The notes beneath the pieces were generated by a model. It saw only the letters and a program-made list of their open reading frames with translations, ran no database searches and was not told where the DNA came from. This document shows positions 45,522 through 54,394 of a stretch of 64,000 nt of DNA, one piece after another. Origin of the DNA: Saccharopolyspora rosea (GTDB lineage: Bacteria > Actinomycetota > Actinomycetes > Mycobacteriales > Pseudonocardiaceae); NCBI RefSeq assembly GCF_025643595.1, contig NZ_CP102826.1, positions 6,138,001-6,202,000 of the forward strand. The letters are read 5' to 3'. The translations under genes were made by a program, and so were the position numbers. The number at the start of each line of letters is the position of its first letter. The stretch's first letter is position 1.

Positions 45522-46372
45522 AGCCGTTCCACCATCCCGTTCACGGAGTCGAACTCGTCAGGCACCCGGACACCCGTGCCCGGCGGACCGATGTCGGCTC
45601 CGTCGACTTCGGACTCACCCGCGACACCAGCCTCCTGCTGCCGCCGCGCCACGTGAAAGGACAGGATCTGCATCTCCACCGCCAGGTCGACCTTGCGCAC
45701 CTCGACGTCCTCGGGGACCTGCAGGACGACGGGCGCGAAGTTCAGGATGCACGTGACGCCCCCGGCGACCAAACGATCACAGACCTCCTGGGCGCCCTGC
45801 GCGGGCGTGGCGATGACGCCGATGGTGATCTCCCGCTCGCGGCAGACCTCGACGATGTCGTCGATGTGGCTGACCGGGATACCGCCGACCGGCACGTCGA
45901 CCAGGTCCGGGTCGAGGTCGAACAGCGCGGCGACCGGGAAGCCGCGGCTGGGGAACCCGCCGTAGTTGGCCAGTGCGTGGCCGAGGTTGCCGATCCCGAC
46001 CACGGCGACGCTGTGCTTGCGGGTCAACCCGAGGGTGCGCTCGATCTGGCCGATCAGCACCGCCACCTCGTAGCCGACACCGCGGGTGCCGTAGGAACCG
46101 ATGTAGGACAGGTCCTTGCGCAGCTTGGCGGAGTTCACCCCCGCCGCGGTGGCCAGCTCGTCGCTGGAGACCGTGGTCACGTCCTGGTCGCGCAGGCCGG
46201 ACAGCACGCGCAGGTAGACCGCCAGCCGCGCGACCGCGGCCTCCGGGATCGCCCTGGCGCGCTCGCGGGCCGCCGGTACCTCGATGGTCTCCGGTGAACT
46301 GGCGGGCTCCGACGGGGAGTCGGACTCGGCCCGCCCGTCCCCGTCCCGCACGTCCTCTCCGTGGGCCGTCAC
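45518..46372 (-). CDS. rex: Redox-sensing transcriptional repressor Rex
   Basis: 284 aa. The N-terminal winged helix (about residues 45-115) has [12 protein letters not shown] and [21 protein letters not shown]. The C-terminal Rossmann domain binds NAD(H) through [14 protein letters not shown]. Rex leaves its operators when NADH rises. A nonconserved acidic N-terminal extension of about 40 residues and a polar C-terminal tail make it longer than most. The GTG at 46372 has GGGAGAG nearby. An operator at 46548-46565 in its promoter indicates autoregulation. Confidence 0.95.
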   Translation of the reverse strand: MTAHGEDVRDGDGRAESDSPSEPASSPETIEVPAARERARAIPEAAVARLAVYLRVLSGLRDQDVTTVSSDELATAAGVNSAKLRKDLSYIGSYGTRGVGYEVAVLIGQIERTLGLTRKHSVAVVGIGNLGHALANYGGFPSRGFPVAALFDLDPDLVDVPVGGIPVSHIDDIVEVCREREITIGVIATPAQGAQEVCDRLVAGGVTCILNFAPVVLQVPEDVEVRKVDLAVEMQILSFHVARRQQEAGVAGESEVDGADIGPPGTGVRVPDEFDSVNGMVERL

Positions 46373-46698
46373 GCTGACTCTCCCTCGCCCCTGCCTGCTG
46401 CGTTCGTCCGCGCGCGAGTTCGCGCGCGGCCGGCGGTGGCCGCCTGCTCCCCGGCGTTCGTGCTCCGACGACGTCGAGCGCGCACCTGTGCGGGCCCGCT
46501 GGTTCGCCGAATGCCGGATCCCACTCGCACGACCTCACCGTAACTATTTGTGAACACACGCACAAAGTTGCCCCGGTCGGGCGGCCCCGGACGTGCGGAC
46601 CTCCGCCGACATCATCGCTGATGGCCCCCCGACGTGCCAAAACGCGTGGTCCGGGGCACGCTCCGGGCATCCGGCCGCCGCGACCGAGCAAGATCGCG
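46373..46698. other. Intergenic region upstream of rex
   Basis: 326 bp without a gene, containing the rex promoter and Rex operator near its centre. The rex leader would be about 160 nt, GC-rich, with repeated GCGCGAG/CTCGCGC segments that can pair. The stretch from 46570 to 46698 next to the glutaredoxin-like gene shows no clear feature. Confidence 0.6.
46537..46565 (-). promoter_or_regulatory. rex promoter with overlapping Rex operator
   Basis: The operator TTGTGAACACACGCACAA (46548-46565, written on the plus strand) matches 12 of 14 fixed positions of TTGTGAANNNNTTCACAA and has outer arms TTTGTG/CACAAA. On the minus strand, TTGTGC (46560-46565) and TACGGT (46537-46542) are spaced by exactly 17 bp and could be the -35 and -10. 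Rex bound here would cover the -35 and spacer, so repression at low NADH is expected. Confidence 0.75.
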
Positions 46699-46935
46699 TC
46701 AGGGCGACAGGGCGGCCCGCAGGCGCGGTTCCTCGACCTTCCAGAAACCGTGCTCGCGACCGTCGACGAGGATCACCGGCACCCGGTCGCCGTACTCGGC
46801 GCGCAACTCCGGGTCGGCGTCGACGTCCTGGCTGGACCACGGCACCCCGAGTTCGGAGCAGATCCGCCGGACGTCGGAGATCGCCTGCTCGCAGGCGTGG
46901 CAATCCCGGCGGGTCATCACCGCCACCTCGTGCAT
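46699..46935 (-). CDS. Glutaredoxin-like thioredoxin-fold protein
   Basis: 78 aa. TRRDCHACEQAI provides a CxxC redox pair near residue 12. VDADPELRAEYGDRVPVILVDG holds the cis-Pro (VP) and the typical glutaredoxin end. The ATG at 46935 is preferred because GGAGG lies 4-5 nt upstream; an ATG 11 codons earlier has no such site. It lies upstream of rex on the same strand, as in mycobacteria. Its redox partner is unknown. Confidence 0.83.
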   Translation of the reverse strand: MHEVAVMTRRDCHACEQAISDVRRICSELGVPWSSQDVDADPELRAEYGDRVPVILVDGREHGFWKVEEPRLRAALSP

Positions 46936-47337
46936 GCCGCCTCCGTGAGTGCCGAAGCGCTCGACCACCCCGACCGCCGCCCCCGTGGAGGCGCTGCGCG
47001 CCGCGGTGCCCGACCCGTCACCCGGCCGCCGCCCCCAACGAGGCGCTGCGCGCCGCGGTGCTTTTTCCCAAAGTACCTCCGGCCGTTCACACCTCCGGCG
47101 CCCGGTCGTGGGGAAAACCGCCGGTCAGGGTGGGCAACATCACTCCGCGCACCGGGTCCGAGCCGCTCCGGACACCGCGCCGGGGCCGAAATTCACCGCG
47201 CCGTCACACTACCTACTTCCGAGTAACAACACGTATGCTGCTCCTCCAACGCCCACGCCACCGGCGTGCCAGGCCCGCCTCACCTGGGATGTCCGCTCCC
47301 CGGGCCGGTGCGCCAACGACGGCAGGAGGTCGCTGAC
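46936..47337. other. Intergenic region with sigma-factor promoter and a 22-bp direct repeat
   Basis: 402 bp between divergent genes. GAGGCGCTGCGCGCCGCGG plus TGC occurs twice exactly (46988-47009 and 47040-47061), each containing the mini-hairpin GGCGC-TGC-GCGCC, the second followed by CTTTTT. Closer to the sigma gene, TATGCT (47234-47239) is a likely -10 about 99 bp before the start codon. No gene with start and ribosome site was found. Confidence 0.6.
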
Positions 47338-47967
47338 ATGAGCAGTGCCCGGACGCTGGCCCCCCTCGCCCCGGACGCCGACTTCCGCACCGACCTCACG
47401 GCACCGCGCACCGGGCCCGGCACGTGGGCCTACGTGACCGCCGCGCAACGCGGCGACAGCGCCGCGTTCGGCCGCCTCTACGACGAGTACGCCCAGGTCG
47501 TCTACAGGTACGTGCTGTTCCGGGTCAGCGACCCCTGCCTGGCCGAGGACATCACCAGCGAGACGTTCCTGCGGGCGCTGCGCCGCATCGCCTCGGTCAG
47601 CTACCAGGGACGCGACGTCGCCGCGTGGTTCATCACGATCGCCAAGAACCTGATCCTCGACCACGTCAAGTCCAGCCGGACCCGGCTGGAGGTCCCCACC
47701 TCCGACCTCACCGACACCTCCCCGGCCGCCCGCTCCCAGCTCGGCCCCGAGCAGCGCGTGCTCGCCGACGCCACCCACCGCGAGCTGCTGCGCTGCGTCC
47801 GCGAGCTCAACCCGGACCAGCGGGAGTGCATCCGCCTCCGGTTCCTGCAAGGGCTCACGGTGACCGAGACGGCCGCGGCGATGCGGCGCAACGAGGGCGC
47901 GGTCAAGGCGCTGCAGCACCGCGCGATCCGCCGGCTCGCGCAGCTCCTCCCGGACGATCTCCGCTGA
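47338..47967 (+). CDS. ECF-family RNA polymerase sigma factor, BldN-like
   Basis: 209 aa. Region 2 (FGRLYDEYAQVVYRYVLFRV, then AEDITSETFLRALRR) and region 4 (LNPDQRECIRLRFLQGLTV, then NEGAVKALQHRAIRRLAQLL) are close to Streptomyces BldN. The N-terminal extension is only about 30 residues, against the roughly 86-residue pro-sequence of S. coelicolor BldN, so proteolytic activation may be absent. No adjacent anti-sigma gene is present. The ATG at 47338 has AGGAGGT 7 nt upstream. Position next to the rex-hem operon matches Streptomyces bldN. Confidence 0.9.
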   Translation: MSSARTLAPLAPDADFRTDLTAPRTGPGTWAYVTAAQRGDSAAFGRLYDEYAQVVYRYVLFRVSDPCLAEDITSETFLRALRRIASVSYQGRDVAAWFITIAKNLILDHVKSSRTRLEVPTSDLTDTSPAARSQLGPEQRVLADATHRELLRCVRELNPDQRECIRLRFLQGLTVTETAAAMRRNEGAVKALQHRAIRRLAQLLPDDLR

Positions 47968-47979
47968 TCCCACCGCCGG

Positions 47980-48002
47980 GGCGGCCAGGGTCGCTGGCCG
48001 CC
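47980..48002 (+). terminator. Hairpin after the sigma-factor gene
   Basis: GGCGGCCAG (47980-47988) and CTGGCCGCC (47994-48002) form a perfect 9-bp stem with loop GGTCG, starting 13 bp after the stop. It separates the sigma gene from the HAD hydrolase gene downstream. Confidence 0.7.
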
Positions 48003-48078
48003 TGCCTTAAGCTGGTACCTCCAGGCCGGAAAGCTCGCACAGCACACAGGAACACCGGAGGACCCGGGAGGCGCGGCG

Positions 48079-49014
48079 GTGCCGACACGTCAGGGCTCAG
48101 CCGATGACGCGGACCAGGGCGGTGCTCGCACGTCCGGCGGCGGGAGACCCATCGACAGCGCCAAGCTCGCGGGTCGGGCCTCGGCGGAGGCGGCCGTGGC
48201 GGCCGCACCGGGACCGGACGAGACGCTGGCGGCTCCGCCCGACCTCACCGCGGCGGCGTTCTTCGACGTCGACAACACGATGATGATGGGCGCCTCGCTG
48301 TTCCACTTCGCCAGGGGCCTGGCGGCGCGCAAGTTCCTCACCGCCACCGACCTGGCCGGGTTCGCCTGGCAGCAGCTCAAGTTCCGGGTCGGCGGCCGGG
48401 AGAACGCGCACGACATGCAGGCCAGCCGGGAGCAGGCGCTGTCGTTCGTGGCCGGGCGCCGGGTCAGCGAGCTGGTCGAGCTCAGCGAGGAGATCTACGA
48501 CGAGCTGATGGCCGACCGCATCTGGGCGGGCACCCGGGCACTGGCCCAGATGCACCTCGACGCCGGGCAGCGGGTGTGGCTGGTGACCGCGACTCCGGTG
48601 GAGCTCGCCCAGATCATCGCCCGGCGGCTGGGCCTGACCGGGGCGCTCGGCACGGTCGCCGAGAGCGACCGCGGCGTCTACACCGGCCGGCTGGTCGGCG
48701 AGATGCTGCACGGCCGCGCCAAGGCGCACGCGGTGCGGGCGCTGGCCGCCAGCGAAGGGCTCGACCTGCGCCGCTGCACGGCGTACTCGGACTCGGCCAA
48801 CGACGTCCCGATGCTCTCGGCGGTCGGCACCGCGGTCGCGGTGAACCCCGACCAGCGGTTGCGCGACATCGCCCGCGCCCGGGGCTGGGAGGTCCGCGAC
48901 TTCCGCACCGGCCGCAAGGCGGCCCGCATCGGGTTCAACTCGATGCTCGGCGCCAGCGCGCTGGCGGGCGCGGTCGCCGCCGGACTCGCCTACCGCCGCC
49001 GCGACCGCTCCTGA
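48079..49014 (+). CDS. HAD-IB family hydrolase (SerB1-like)
   Basis: 311 aa. [11 protein letters not shown] is HAD motif I with the nucleophile Asp. [17 protein letters not shown] is motif II, and [15 protein letters not shown] is motif III/IV. The C-terminus ends in a hydrophobic stretch ([14 protein letters not shown]) and basic residues, as in the mycobacterial homologue annotated as a possible phosphoserine phosphatase. The subfamily also contains lysophosphatidic-acid phosphatases, so the substrate is open. The GTG at 48079 follows GGGAGGCGCGGCG. It ends 5 bp from the convergent Clp gene. Confidence 0.82.
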   Translation: MPTRQGSADDADQGGARTSGGGRPIDSAKLAGRASAEAAVAAAPGPDETLAAPPDLTAAAFFDVDNTMMMGASLFHFARGLAARKFLTATDLAGFAWQQLKFRVGGRENAHDMQASREQALSFVAGRRVSELVELSEEIYDELMADRIWAGTRALAQMHLDAGQRVWLVTATPVELAQIIARRLGLTGALGTVAESDRGVYTGRLVGEMLHGRAKAHAVRALAASEGLDLRRCTAYSDSANDVPMLSAVGTAVAVNPDQRLRDIARARGWEVRDFRTGRKAARIGFNSMLGASALAGAVAAGLAYRRRDRS

Positions 49015-49019
49015 CCCGG

Positions 49020-51524
49020 TCACGAAGAGGCGGCCTCCGCCATCCCGCCGGACTCCTCCGGGCGGGCCAGCGCGCAGACCAGTTCGTCGTCCTCGACCGA
49101 GGCGATGATCGTGTCGCCCGGCTGGACGTCACCGCCCAGCAGGAGGCGGGAGATCCGGTTGTCCAGCTGGGTCTGGATGGTGCGGCGCAGCGGCCGGGCG
49201 CCGAACTGGGGCTGGTAGCCGCGTTCGGTGAGCCAGTGCTTGGCCTCGTCGGTGACCTCCAGGTCCACCTCCTGGGCGCGCAGCAGCCGGCGGCTGCGGT
49301 CCAGCAGCAGGTCGACGATCCGGGACAGCGCCTGCTGGTCGAGCCGGTGGAAGACGATGACCTCGTCGATGCGGTTGAGGAACTCGGGCGCGAACCCGGC
49401 GTGCAGGTCGTCCATCAGCCGGTCCCGGATCTCCTCCACCGGGCCCTCGTGGGCCAGGATCCGCTGCGCGCCGATGTTGCTGGTCATGATGACCACGGTG
49501 TTGCGGAAGTCCACCACGCGGCCCTGCGCGTCGGTGAGCCGCCCGTCGTCGAGGACCTGCAGCAGCGCGTTGAACACGTCCCGGTGCGCCTTCTCGATCT
49601 CGTCGAACAGCAGGACGCTGTAGGGCTGGCGGCGCACCTTCTCGGTCAGCTGGCCGGCCTCCTCGTAGCCGACGTAGCCGGGCGGTGCGCCGACCAGCCG
49701 GGACACCGTGTGCTTCTCCTGGAACTCGCTCATGTCGAAGCGCACCAGCCGGTGCTCGTCGCCGAACAGCATCGCGGCCAGCGCCTTGGCCAACTCGGTC
49801 TTGCCGACGCCGGTCGGGCCGAGGAACAGGAACGAGCCGATCGGCCGGTCCGGGTCGCCCATGCCCGCCCGGTTGCGCCGCACCGCCTCGGCGACCGCGG
49901 TGACCGCCTCGTCCTGGCCGACGACCCGCTCGTGCAGCGCCTCCTCCAGCTTGAGCAGCTTCTCCTTCTCGCTCTCGGTGAGCTGGGCGACGGGGATGCC
50001 GGTGCGGCGCGAGATCATCTCGGCGATGTCCTCGGCGGTCACCGCGGCGACGCCCTCGCGGCGCTCGGAGAGCCCGGCCAGCTCGCCCTCGGCGTCCTCG
50101 ATGCGCCGCTTGAGCTCGCCGGCCCGCTCGAAGTCCTCGGCCGAGACCGCCTCGTCCTTCTCCCGGCGCAGCTTGGCGATCTCGTCCTCCCGCTCCCGGA
50201 CGCCGGTGCTGCGGCGCAGCGACCGCAGCCGCACCCGGGCGCCCGCCTGGTCGACGAGGTCGATGGCCTTGTCGGGCAGGAACCGGTCGCTGACGTAGCG
50301 GTCGGACAGCTCGGCGGCGGCGCGCAGCGCCTCGTCGGTGAACCGCACCCCGTGGTGCGCCTCGTAGGAGTCGCGCAGCCCTTCGAGGATCTGGACGGTC
50401 TCCTCCACCGTCGGCTCCGGGATCATCACCGGCGCGAAGCGGCGTTCCAGCGCCGCGTCCTTCTCGACGTGCTTGCGGTACTCGTCGATCGTGGTGGCGC
50501 CGACGACGTGCAGCTCACCCCGGGCGAGCGCGGGTTTGAGGATGTTGCCCGCGTCCATGCCGCCCTCGGACGCCCCGGCGCCGACCACGGTGTGCAGTTC
50601 GTCGATGAACAGGATCACCGAGCCCTCGGCCTCCCGGACCTCGTCGATGACCTTCTTCAGCCGCTCCTCGAACTCGCCGCGGTACTTCGACCCGGCCACC
50701 AGCCCGGTCAGGTCCAGCGCCACGACCCGCTTGCCCTGCAACGTCTCGGGGACGTCCCCGGCGACGATGCGCTGGGCGAGCCCCTCGACGATCGCGGTCT
50801 TGCCGACGCCGGGTTCACCGATGAGCACCGGGTTGTTCTTCCCGCGCCGGGACAGGATCTCCACGGTCTGCTCGATCTCCTCGCCCCGGCCGACGACCAG
50901 GTCGAGCCGACCGGCGCGGGCCTGCTCGGTGAGGTCGCGGCCGTACTCGTCCAGCGTGGGCGTGTCGCTGGAGCCGGTGGCGGGCGCGCCCTCCGCGGCG
51001 GCCGAGCGGTCCGTGCGGTCGCGCAGCTTGTCGGTGTTGATCTCCTGCGCGCGCAGCAGCTTCACCGCGGCGCTGTCCGGGTCGTCCAGCAGGGCGCCGA
51101 GGATGTGCTCCGGGCCGATGTAGGACACCCCGGCGGCCTGCGAGCGGGCGTGCGCGCCGATGAGGGCGCGCTTGGCGGCCGGGGTCAGGCCGGGCCGGGC
51201 GGCGGGCTGGCCGCTCTCCCCGGGCAGGATCGCGGCGATCCGCTCCGCGAGGTGGTCGGGTTCGGCCCCGGCCTGCTGGAGCAGCTTGCGGGACGGGTCG
51301 ACCTGGGTGGCCGCCCACAGCAGGTGCTCGGTGTCGAGTTCGCCGCTGCCGTCCTGTTCGGCCCGCTCCGAGGCGGTGCGGATCAGGTCGGTCGCCGAGT
51401 CGGTGAGCAGGCGGCCGATCGGCACCCGCTGCACCGCGGGCGGCGAACTCGTCGGCGACATGCCGAAGAACCGGTTGAGCAGCTCGGCGAAGGGGTCCTG
51501 GGAGCCGAAACCCGGCAGGCTCAT
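49020..51524 (-). CDS. Clp/Hsp100 AAA+ ATPase, ClpC-like but without the ClpP-docking loop
   Basis: 834 aa. A non-conserved N-terminal 45 residues (FG/SP-rich) is followed by a double Clp-N domain (to about 185) and AAA1 with [10 protein letters not shown] short UVR-like coiled segment ([19 protein letters not shown]) comes next, then AAA2 with GPTGVGKTE. Between TSNIGAQRI and [11 protein letters not shown] there are only about 20 residues and no IGF/LGF tripeptide, unlike ClpC1 and ClpA. It may therefore act without ClpP, as ClpB does, although its middle domain is of ClpC size. The ATG at 51524 gives this N-terminus. Confidence 0.88.
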   Translation of the reverse strand: MSLPGFGSQDPFAELLNRFFGMSPTSSPPAVQRVPIGRLLTDSATDLIRTASERAEQDGSGELDTEHLLWAATQVDPSRKLLQQAGAEPDHLAERIAAILPGESGQPAARPGLTPAAKRALIGAHARSQAAGVSYIGPEHILGALLDDPDSAAVKLLRAQEINTDKLRDRTDRSAAAEGAPATGSSDTPTLDEYGRDLTEQARAGRLDLVVGRGEEIEQTVEILSRRGKNNPVLIGEPGVGKTAIVEGLAQRIVAGDVPETLQGKRVVALDLTGLVAGSKYRGEFEERLKKVIDEVREAEGSVILFIDELHTVVGAGASEGGMDAGNILKPALARGELHVVGATTIDEYRKHVEKDAALERRFAPVMIPEPTVEETVQILEGLRDSYEAHHGVRFTDEALRAAAELSDRYVSDRFLPDKAIDLVDQAGARVRLRSLRRSTGVREREDEIAKLRREKDEAVSAEDFERAGELKRRIEDAEGELAGLSERREGVAAVTAEDIAEMISRRTGIPVAQLTESEKEKLLKLEEALHERVVGQDEAVTAVAEAVRRNRAGMGDPDRPIGSFLFLGPTGVGKTELAKALAAMLFGDEHRLVRFDMSEFQEKHTVSRLVGAPPGYVGYEEAGQLTEKVRRQPYSVLLFDEIEKAHRDVFNALLQVLDDGRLTDAQGRVVDFRNTVVIMTSNIGAQRILAHEGPVEEIRDRLMDDLHAGFAPEFLNRIDEVIVFHRLDQQALSRIVDLLLDRSRRLLRAQEVDLEVTDEAKHWLTERGYQPQFGARPLRRTIQTQLDNRISRLLLGGDVQPGDTIIASVEDDELVCALARPEESGGMAEAASS

Positions 51525-51607
51525 GGCGACCACCGTCCGAAGTGGACAACTCCGCGGAGCGTGTCCGAGGTAGGTGAACACGGGCTCGGCGGGCGCCCGA
51601 CGCGGTG

Positions 51608-52531
51608 TCAGCCGAGGAAGACGTTGCGCCGCTGGGCCAGCAGCCGGTACAGGGTCTGCTGGATGATCTCGCGCACCTGGTCGGCCAGGCCGAACACGAG
51701 CATCGGGTCGTCCGCCGCGCCCTGCGGGTACCCAGCGGTCTCGACCGGCTCACCGAACTCGATGTACCACTTCGAGGGCAACGGGACCGCGCCCAGCGGC
51801 CCCAGGTGCGGGAAGAACGGCGTCACCGGGAAGTACGGCAGCCCCAGCAGCCGGGCCAGCGGCCGGATGTCGCCCAGCTTCGGGTAGATCTCCTCGGCGC
51901 CGACGATCGCGCACGGCACGATCGGGGCTCCGGTGCGCAGTGCGGCCGACACGAACCCGCCGCGGCCGAACCGCTGCAACTTGTACCGGTCCTTGAACGG
52001 CTTGCCGATGCCCTTGAAGCCCTCGGGCCACACGCCGACCAGCTCACCGTCGGTGAGCAGCCGCTCCGCGTCGGGGTTGCAGGCGAGCGTGTGCCCGGCC
52101 TTGCGGGCCAGCGGCCCCACCACCGGCAGGCGGAACACCAGATCGGCGCCGAGCATCCGCAGGTGGCGCTGCGCCGGGTGGTGGTCGTGCAGCGCGACGG
52201 TGGTCATCAGCGCGTCCCACGGCAGGGTGCCGGAGTGGTTGGCGACGACGAGCGCCCCGCTGCCGGCGGGCACGTGGTGCAGGCCGACGGCCTCCACCCG
52301 GAACCACCGGTCGTAGAACGGGCGGAGCAACCGCAGGAACACCTCGTCGTTGAGCTCCTGGTCGAAGCCGAACTCGTCGACCTCGTAGTCGCCGAGCAGC
52401 CGCCGCCGCGCGAACGCCAGCGCCCCGGCGACGGCGCTCTCCCAGCCCGGCGCCTGCTCGGGCGCCTCGGGCGGCGGGTCGGGCTGCTGCTGCGCTCGCG
52501 GGTGCAGCGGGATCACCTGCGCGTCGGCCAT
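51608..52531 (-). CDS. PlsC-like phospholipid/glycerol acyltransferase family protein
   Basis: 307 aa. The acyltransferase motif I is [15 protein letters not shown], a variant with six rather than four residues between His and Asp. [13 protein letters not shown] takes the place of the EGTRS block. [16 protein letters not shown] is block IV. No clear transmembrane helix is seen, so it is probably membrane-peripheral. The ATG at 52531 has GAGGAGG upstream. It lies 13 bp after the epimerase gene, an order kept in mycobacteria (Rv0501-Rv0502 region as I recall). The acyl acceptor is unknown. Confidence 0.82.
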   Translation of the reverse strand: MADAQVIPLHPRAQQQPDPPPEAPEQAPGWESAVAGALAFARRRLLGDYEVDEFGFDQELNDEVFLRLLRPFYDRWFRVEAVGLHHVPAGSGALVVANHSGTLPWDALMTTVALHDHHPAQRHLRMLGADLVFRLPVVGPLARKAGHTLACNPDAERLLTDGELVGVWPEGFKGIGKPFKDRYKLQRFGRGGFVSAALRTGAPIVPCAIVGAEEIYPKLGDIRPLARLLGLPYFPVTPFFPHLGPLGAVPLPSKWYIEFGEPVETAGYPQGAADDPMLVFGLADQVREIIQQTLYRLLAQRRNVFLG

Positions 52532-52544
52532 CGGTCCTCCTCCC

Positions 52545-53579
52545 TCACCGCAGCCTCGCCAGCAGGTCCCCGACGCCGGTCTCGACGGCCCGCACGTTCT
52601 CCGGATCGACGACCGGACGCAGCCCGCGCCCCCGGACGAAGTCGTCGAACGCCTGCGCCGTCGTCCAGCGCGGGGTGTAGCCGAACCGCTCCCGCAACCG
52701 GCTGGTGTCCACCGCGCGGCCGAAGCCGAGGTACCGCAGCTGTTCCGGGGAGAAGTCCACCAACCGCGCACCGCGCAGGAAACCGGCCAGCGGCGACACC
52801 GCCGCGCTCGGCACCGGCAGCGGCACCCGCCCCGCCCGCCGGATGGCCTGCGAGAGCATCAGCACCCCGTCGCCGCCGACGTTGTACACGCCCGGCAGGT
52901 CGTGCAGCGCCGCGCGCTCCAGCACCGCGAGGGCGTCCTCGGAGTGCAGCAGCTGCAACCGGGCGTCGTACCCGCAGACCACCGGCACCACCGGCATGGC
53001 GAAGTACCTGGTCAGCGGCACGTCGATGTGCGGTCCGACGAGTTCGCAGAACCGCAGCGCGGTGATGCCGACGTCCGGCCTGCGGCGGCCGAAGCCGCGC
53101 ACGTAGCCCTCGATCTCCACCGCGTCCTTGGCGTATCCGGAGGACGGCAGGTCCTTGGGCTCCATGTCCTCGGTGAACACCGCCGGGTCCCGCGGGCTGG
53201 CCCCGTAGACCGCGGAGGTGGAGCGGACGACGAGCTTGTGCACCAGCTCCGACTTCTGGCACGCGGCCAGCAGCTGCATGGTGCCGATGACGTTCATCTC
53301 CTTGGTCGTCGCCCGCCCGCCCGGCCCGGCGTGCTGGTCGACCGCGGCGTGCACGACGGTGTCCACACCGGCTCCGGAGATCACCTTGGCGATCAGCGGA
53401 TTGCGGATGTCGGCGCGGACGAACTCGGTGCGCCCCATGCGGCGCAGCAGATCGGGTCCTGGCTGCGCGGTGTCGACGCCGAGCACGCGATCGATCGCCG
53501 GGTTCGCCGCCAGCCGCGCGGCGAGGTGGCCGCCGAGGAAGCGGCTGACACCCGTCACCAGCACGACGTTCGGCCCCAT
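52545..53579 (-). CDS. NAD-dependent epimerase/dehydratase family protein (extended SDR)
   Basis: 344 aa. VLVTGVSRFLGGHLAARLA is the NAD-binding loop. STSAVYG followed by GYAKDAVE gives the Ser/Tyr-x3-Lys catalytic pair (Tyr and Lys in SSGYAKDAVEIEGY). The C-terminal half is the variable substrate domain. Mycobacterial orthologues are named galE2, but sugar epimerase activity is not established by these motifs. The ATG at 53579 has GGGGAG upstream. Cotranscription with the acyltransferase is likely. Confidence 0.83.
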   Translation of the reverse strand: MGPNVVLVTGVSRFLGGHLAARLAANPAIDRVLGVDTAQPGPDLLRRMGRTEFVRADIRNPLIAKVISGAGVDTVVHAAVDQHAGPGGRATTKEMNVIGTMQLLAACQKSELVHKLVVRSTSAVYGASPRDPAVFTEDMEPKDLPSSGYAKDAVEIEGYVRGFGRRRPDVGITALRFCELVGPHIDVPLTRYFAMPVVPVVCGYDARLQLLHSEDALAVLERAALHDLPGVYNVGGDGVLMLSQAIRRAGRVPLPVPSAAVSPLAGFLRGARLVDFSPEQLRYLGFGRAVDTSRLRERFGYTPRWTTAQAFDDFVRGRGLRPVVDPENVRAVETGVGDLLARLR

Positions 53580-53678
53580 GTGTCTCCCCGAACTGCGACG
53601 ACGCCGACAGCGCCACATGCTACCGCCGCCCCGCCGCCCACCCCGGTTCCGCGCGGTTACGGCGCCGTGAAAGAAACA

Positions 53679-53707
53679 ACCGCCGCCGACCTCGGGCCGA
53701 CGGCGGT
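53679..53707 (-). terminator. Rho-independent terminator after the 33-residue ribosomal protein gene
   Basis: ACCGCCG (53679-53685) and CGGCGGT (53701-53707) form the stem. Read on the minus strand, TTGTTTCTTTC follows directly, giving the rare T-rich tail of a classical terminator. It lies 12 bp beyond the stop of the small gene. Confidence 0.8.
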
Positions 53708-53718
53708 GGGGGACAAGC

Positions 53719-53820
53719 TCACTTGCCCAACTTGCGACGCTGGACTCGCGTCTTCCGCAGCAGCTTGCGGTGCTTCTTCTTCGACATGCGCTTGCGGCGC
53801 TTCTTGATGACCGAGCCCAT
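53719..53820 (-). CDS. Small ribosomal protein bS22 (AURKAIP1/COX24 domain), 33 aa
   Basis: 33 residues, extremely basic: [20 protein letters not shown] followed by [13 protein letters not shown]. This is the AURKAIP1/COX24-type protein found as bS22 in mycobacterial 30S subunit structures. The ATG at 53820 and TGA at 53719 delimit it, and it is below usual gene-finder limits. A classical terminator follows. It lies between the excisionase-like HTH gene and the epimerase gene, the same order as in mycobacteria. Confidence 0.93.
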   Translation of the reverse strand: MGSVIKKRRKRMSKKKHRKLLRKTRVQRRKLGK

Positions 53821-54023
53821 GCGGACTCCTTCGCAGTCGACGGCAGTTCGGATGTCTTCACGCGCCGGTGCAGCCGAACGAGCGCACCCGGCACGACCGA
53901 ACCACTACCCTACCTGGCCTGCAGGAGGGACCTGCCGCCGTGGTCCGGGAATGGGCGGCCGGGACCGGCGAGCAGCCCCGGCCGCTGCCCGCCCCGCGGA
54001 GGCGCCGCAGCGGGGACCGGCGG

Positions 54024-54254
54024 TCATCCCGCGTTGTAGTAGGCGCTCTCCAGGTACTTGTGGACGTCCTTTTCCGCGACCCGAAATGAACGGCCGACCC
54101 GGGCAGCCGGGAGCTCGCCCGCGTGCACGAGCCGGTACACCGTCATCTTCGACACGCGCATCAGCTTGGCCACCTCGGCGACGGTGAGGAACCGCACCTG
54201 CCCCATCGACGACGACGGCGGTGCCTGCTGGCTTGGTTCGGAGTTGGCAGACAT
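54024..54254 (-). CDS. Excisionase-family helix-turn-helix DNA-binding protein
   Basis: 76 aa. A Ser/Gln-rich N-terminal 18 residues is followed by RFLTVAEVAKLMRVSKMTVYRL and LVHAGELPAARVGRSFRVAEKDVHKYL, a MerR/excisionase-type winged helix like BldC. The ATG is at 54254. This is the conserved actinobacterial gene found next to proC (Rv0500A in M. tuberculosis as I recall). It is a chromosomal regulator, not evidence of a prophage. Its targets are unknown. Confidence 0.88.
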   Translation of the reverse strand: MSANSEPSQQAPPSSSMGQVRFLTVAEVAKLMRVSKMTVYRLVHAGELPAARVGRSFRVAEKDVHKYLESAYYNAG

Positions 54255-54394
54255 GCTTCACCGTGCCCTTCAGCACGTGTCGCGCCGTCGGCTTCCCCTC
54301 CGACGGAAACCTCACGCACGTGCTCTGTCGAGAGTAGCGGGACAGGTGGGAAGGCTGCGATGGTCGAACGGCCCGCTACCGACGAAGTGCCTGG

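Noticed and set aside
48576-51887. A 1103-codon open frame opposite the Clp ATPase
   Set aside because: Antisense shadow; the translation is biased and motif-free.
54024-54254. Excisionase-like protein as evidence of a prophage or integrated element
   Set aside because: This HTH protein is a conserved chromosomal gene beside proC in actinobacteria, and there is no integrase, attachment site or phage gene nearby.
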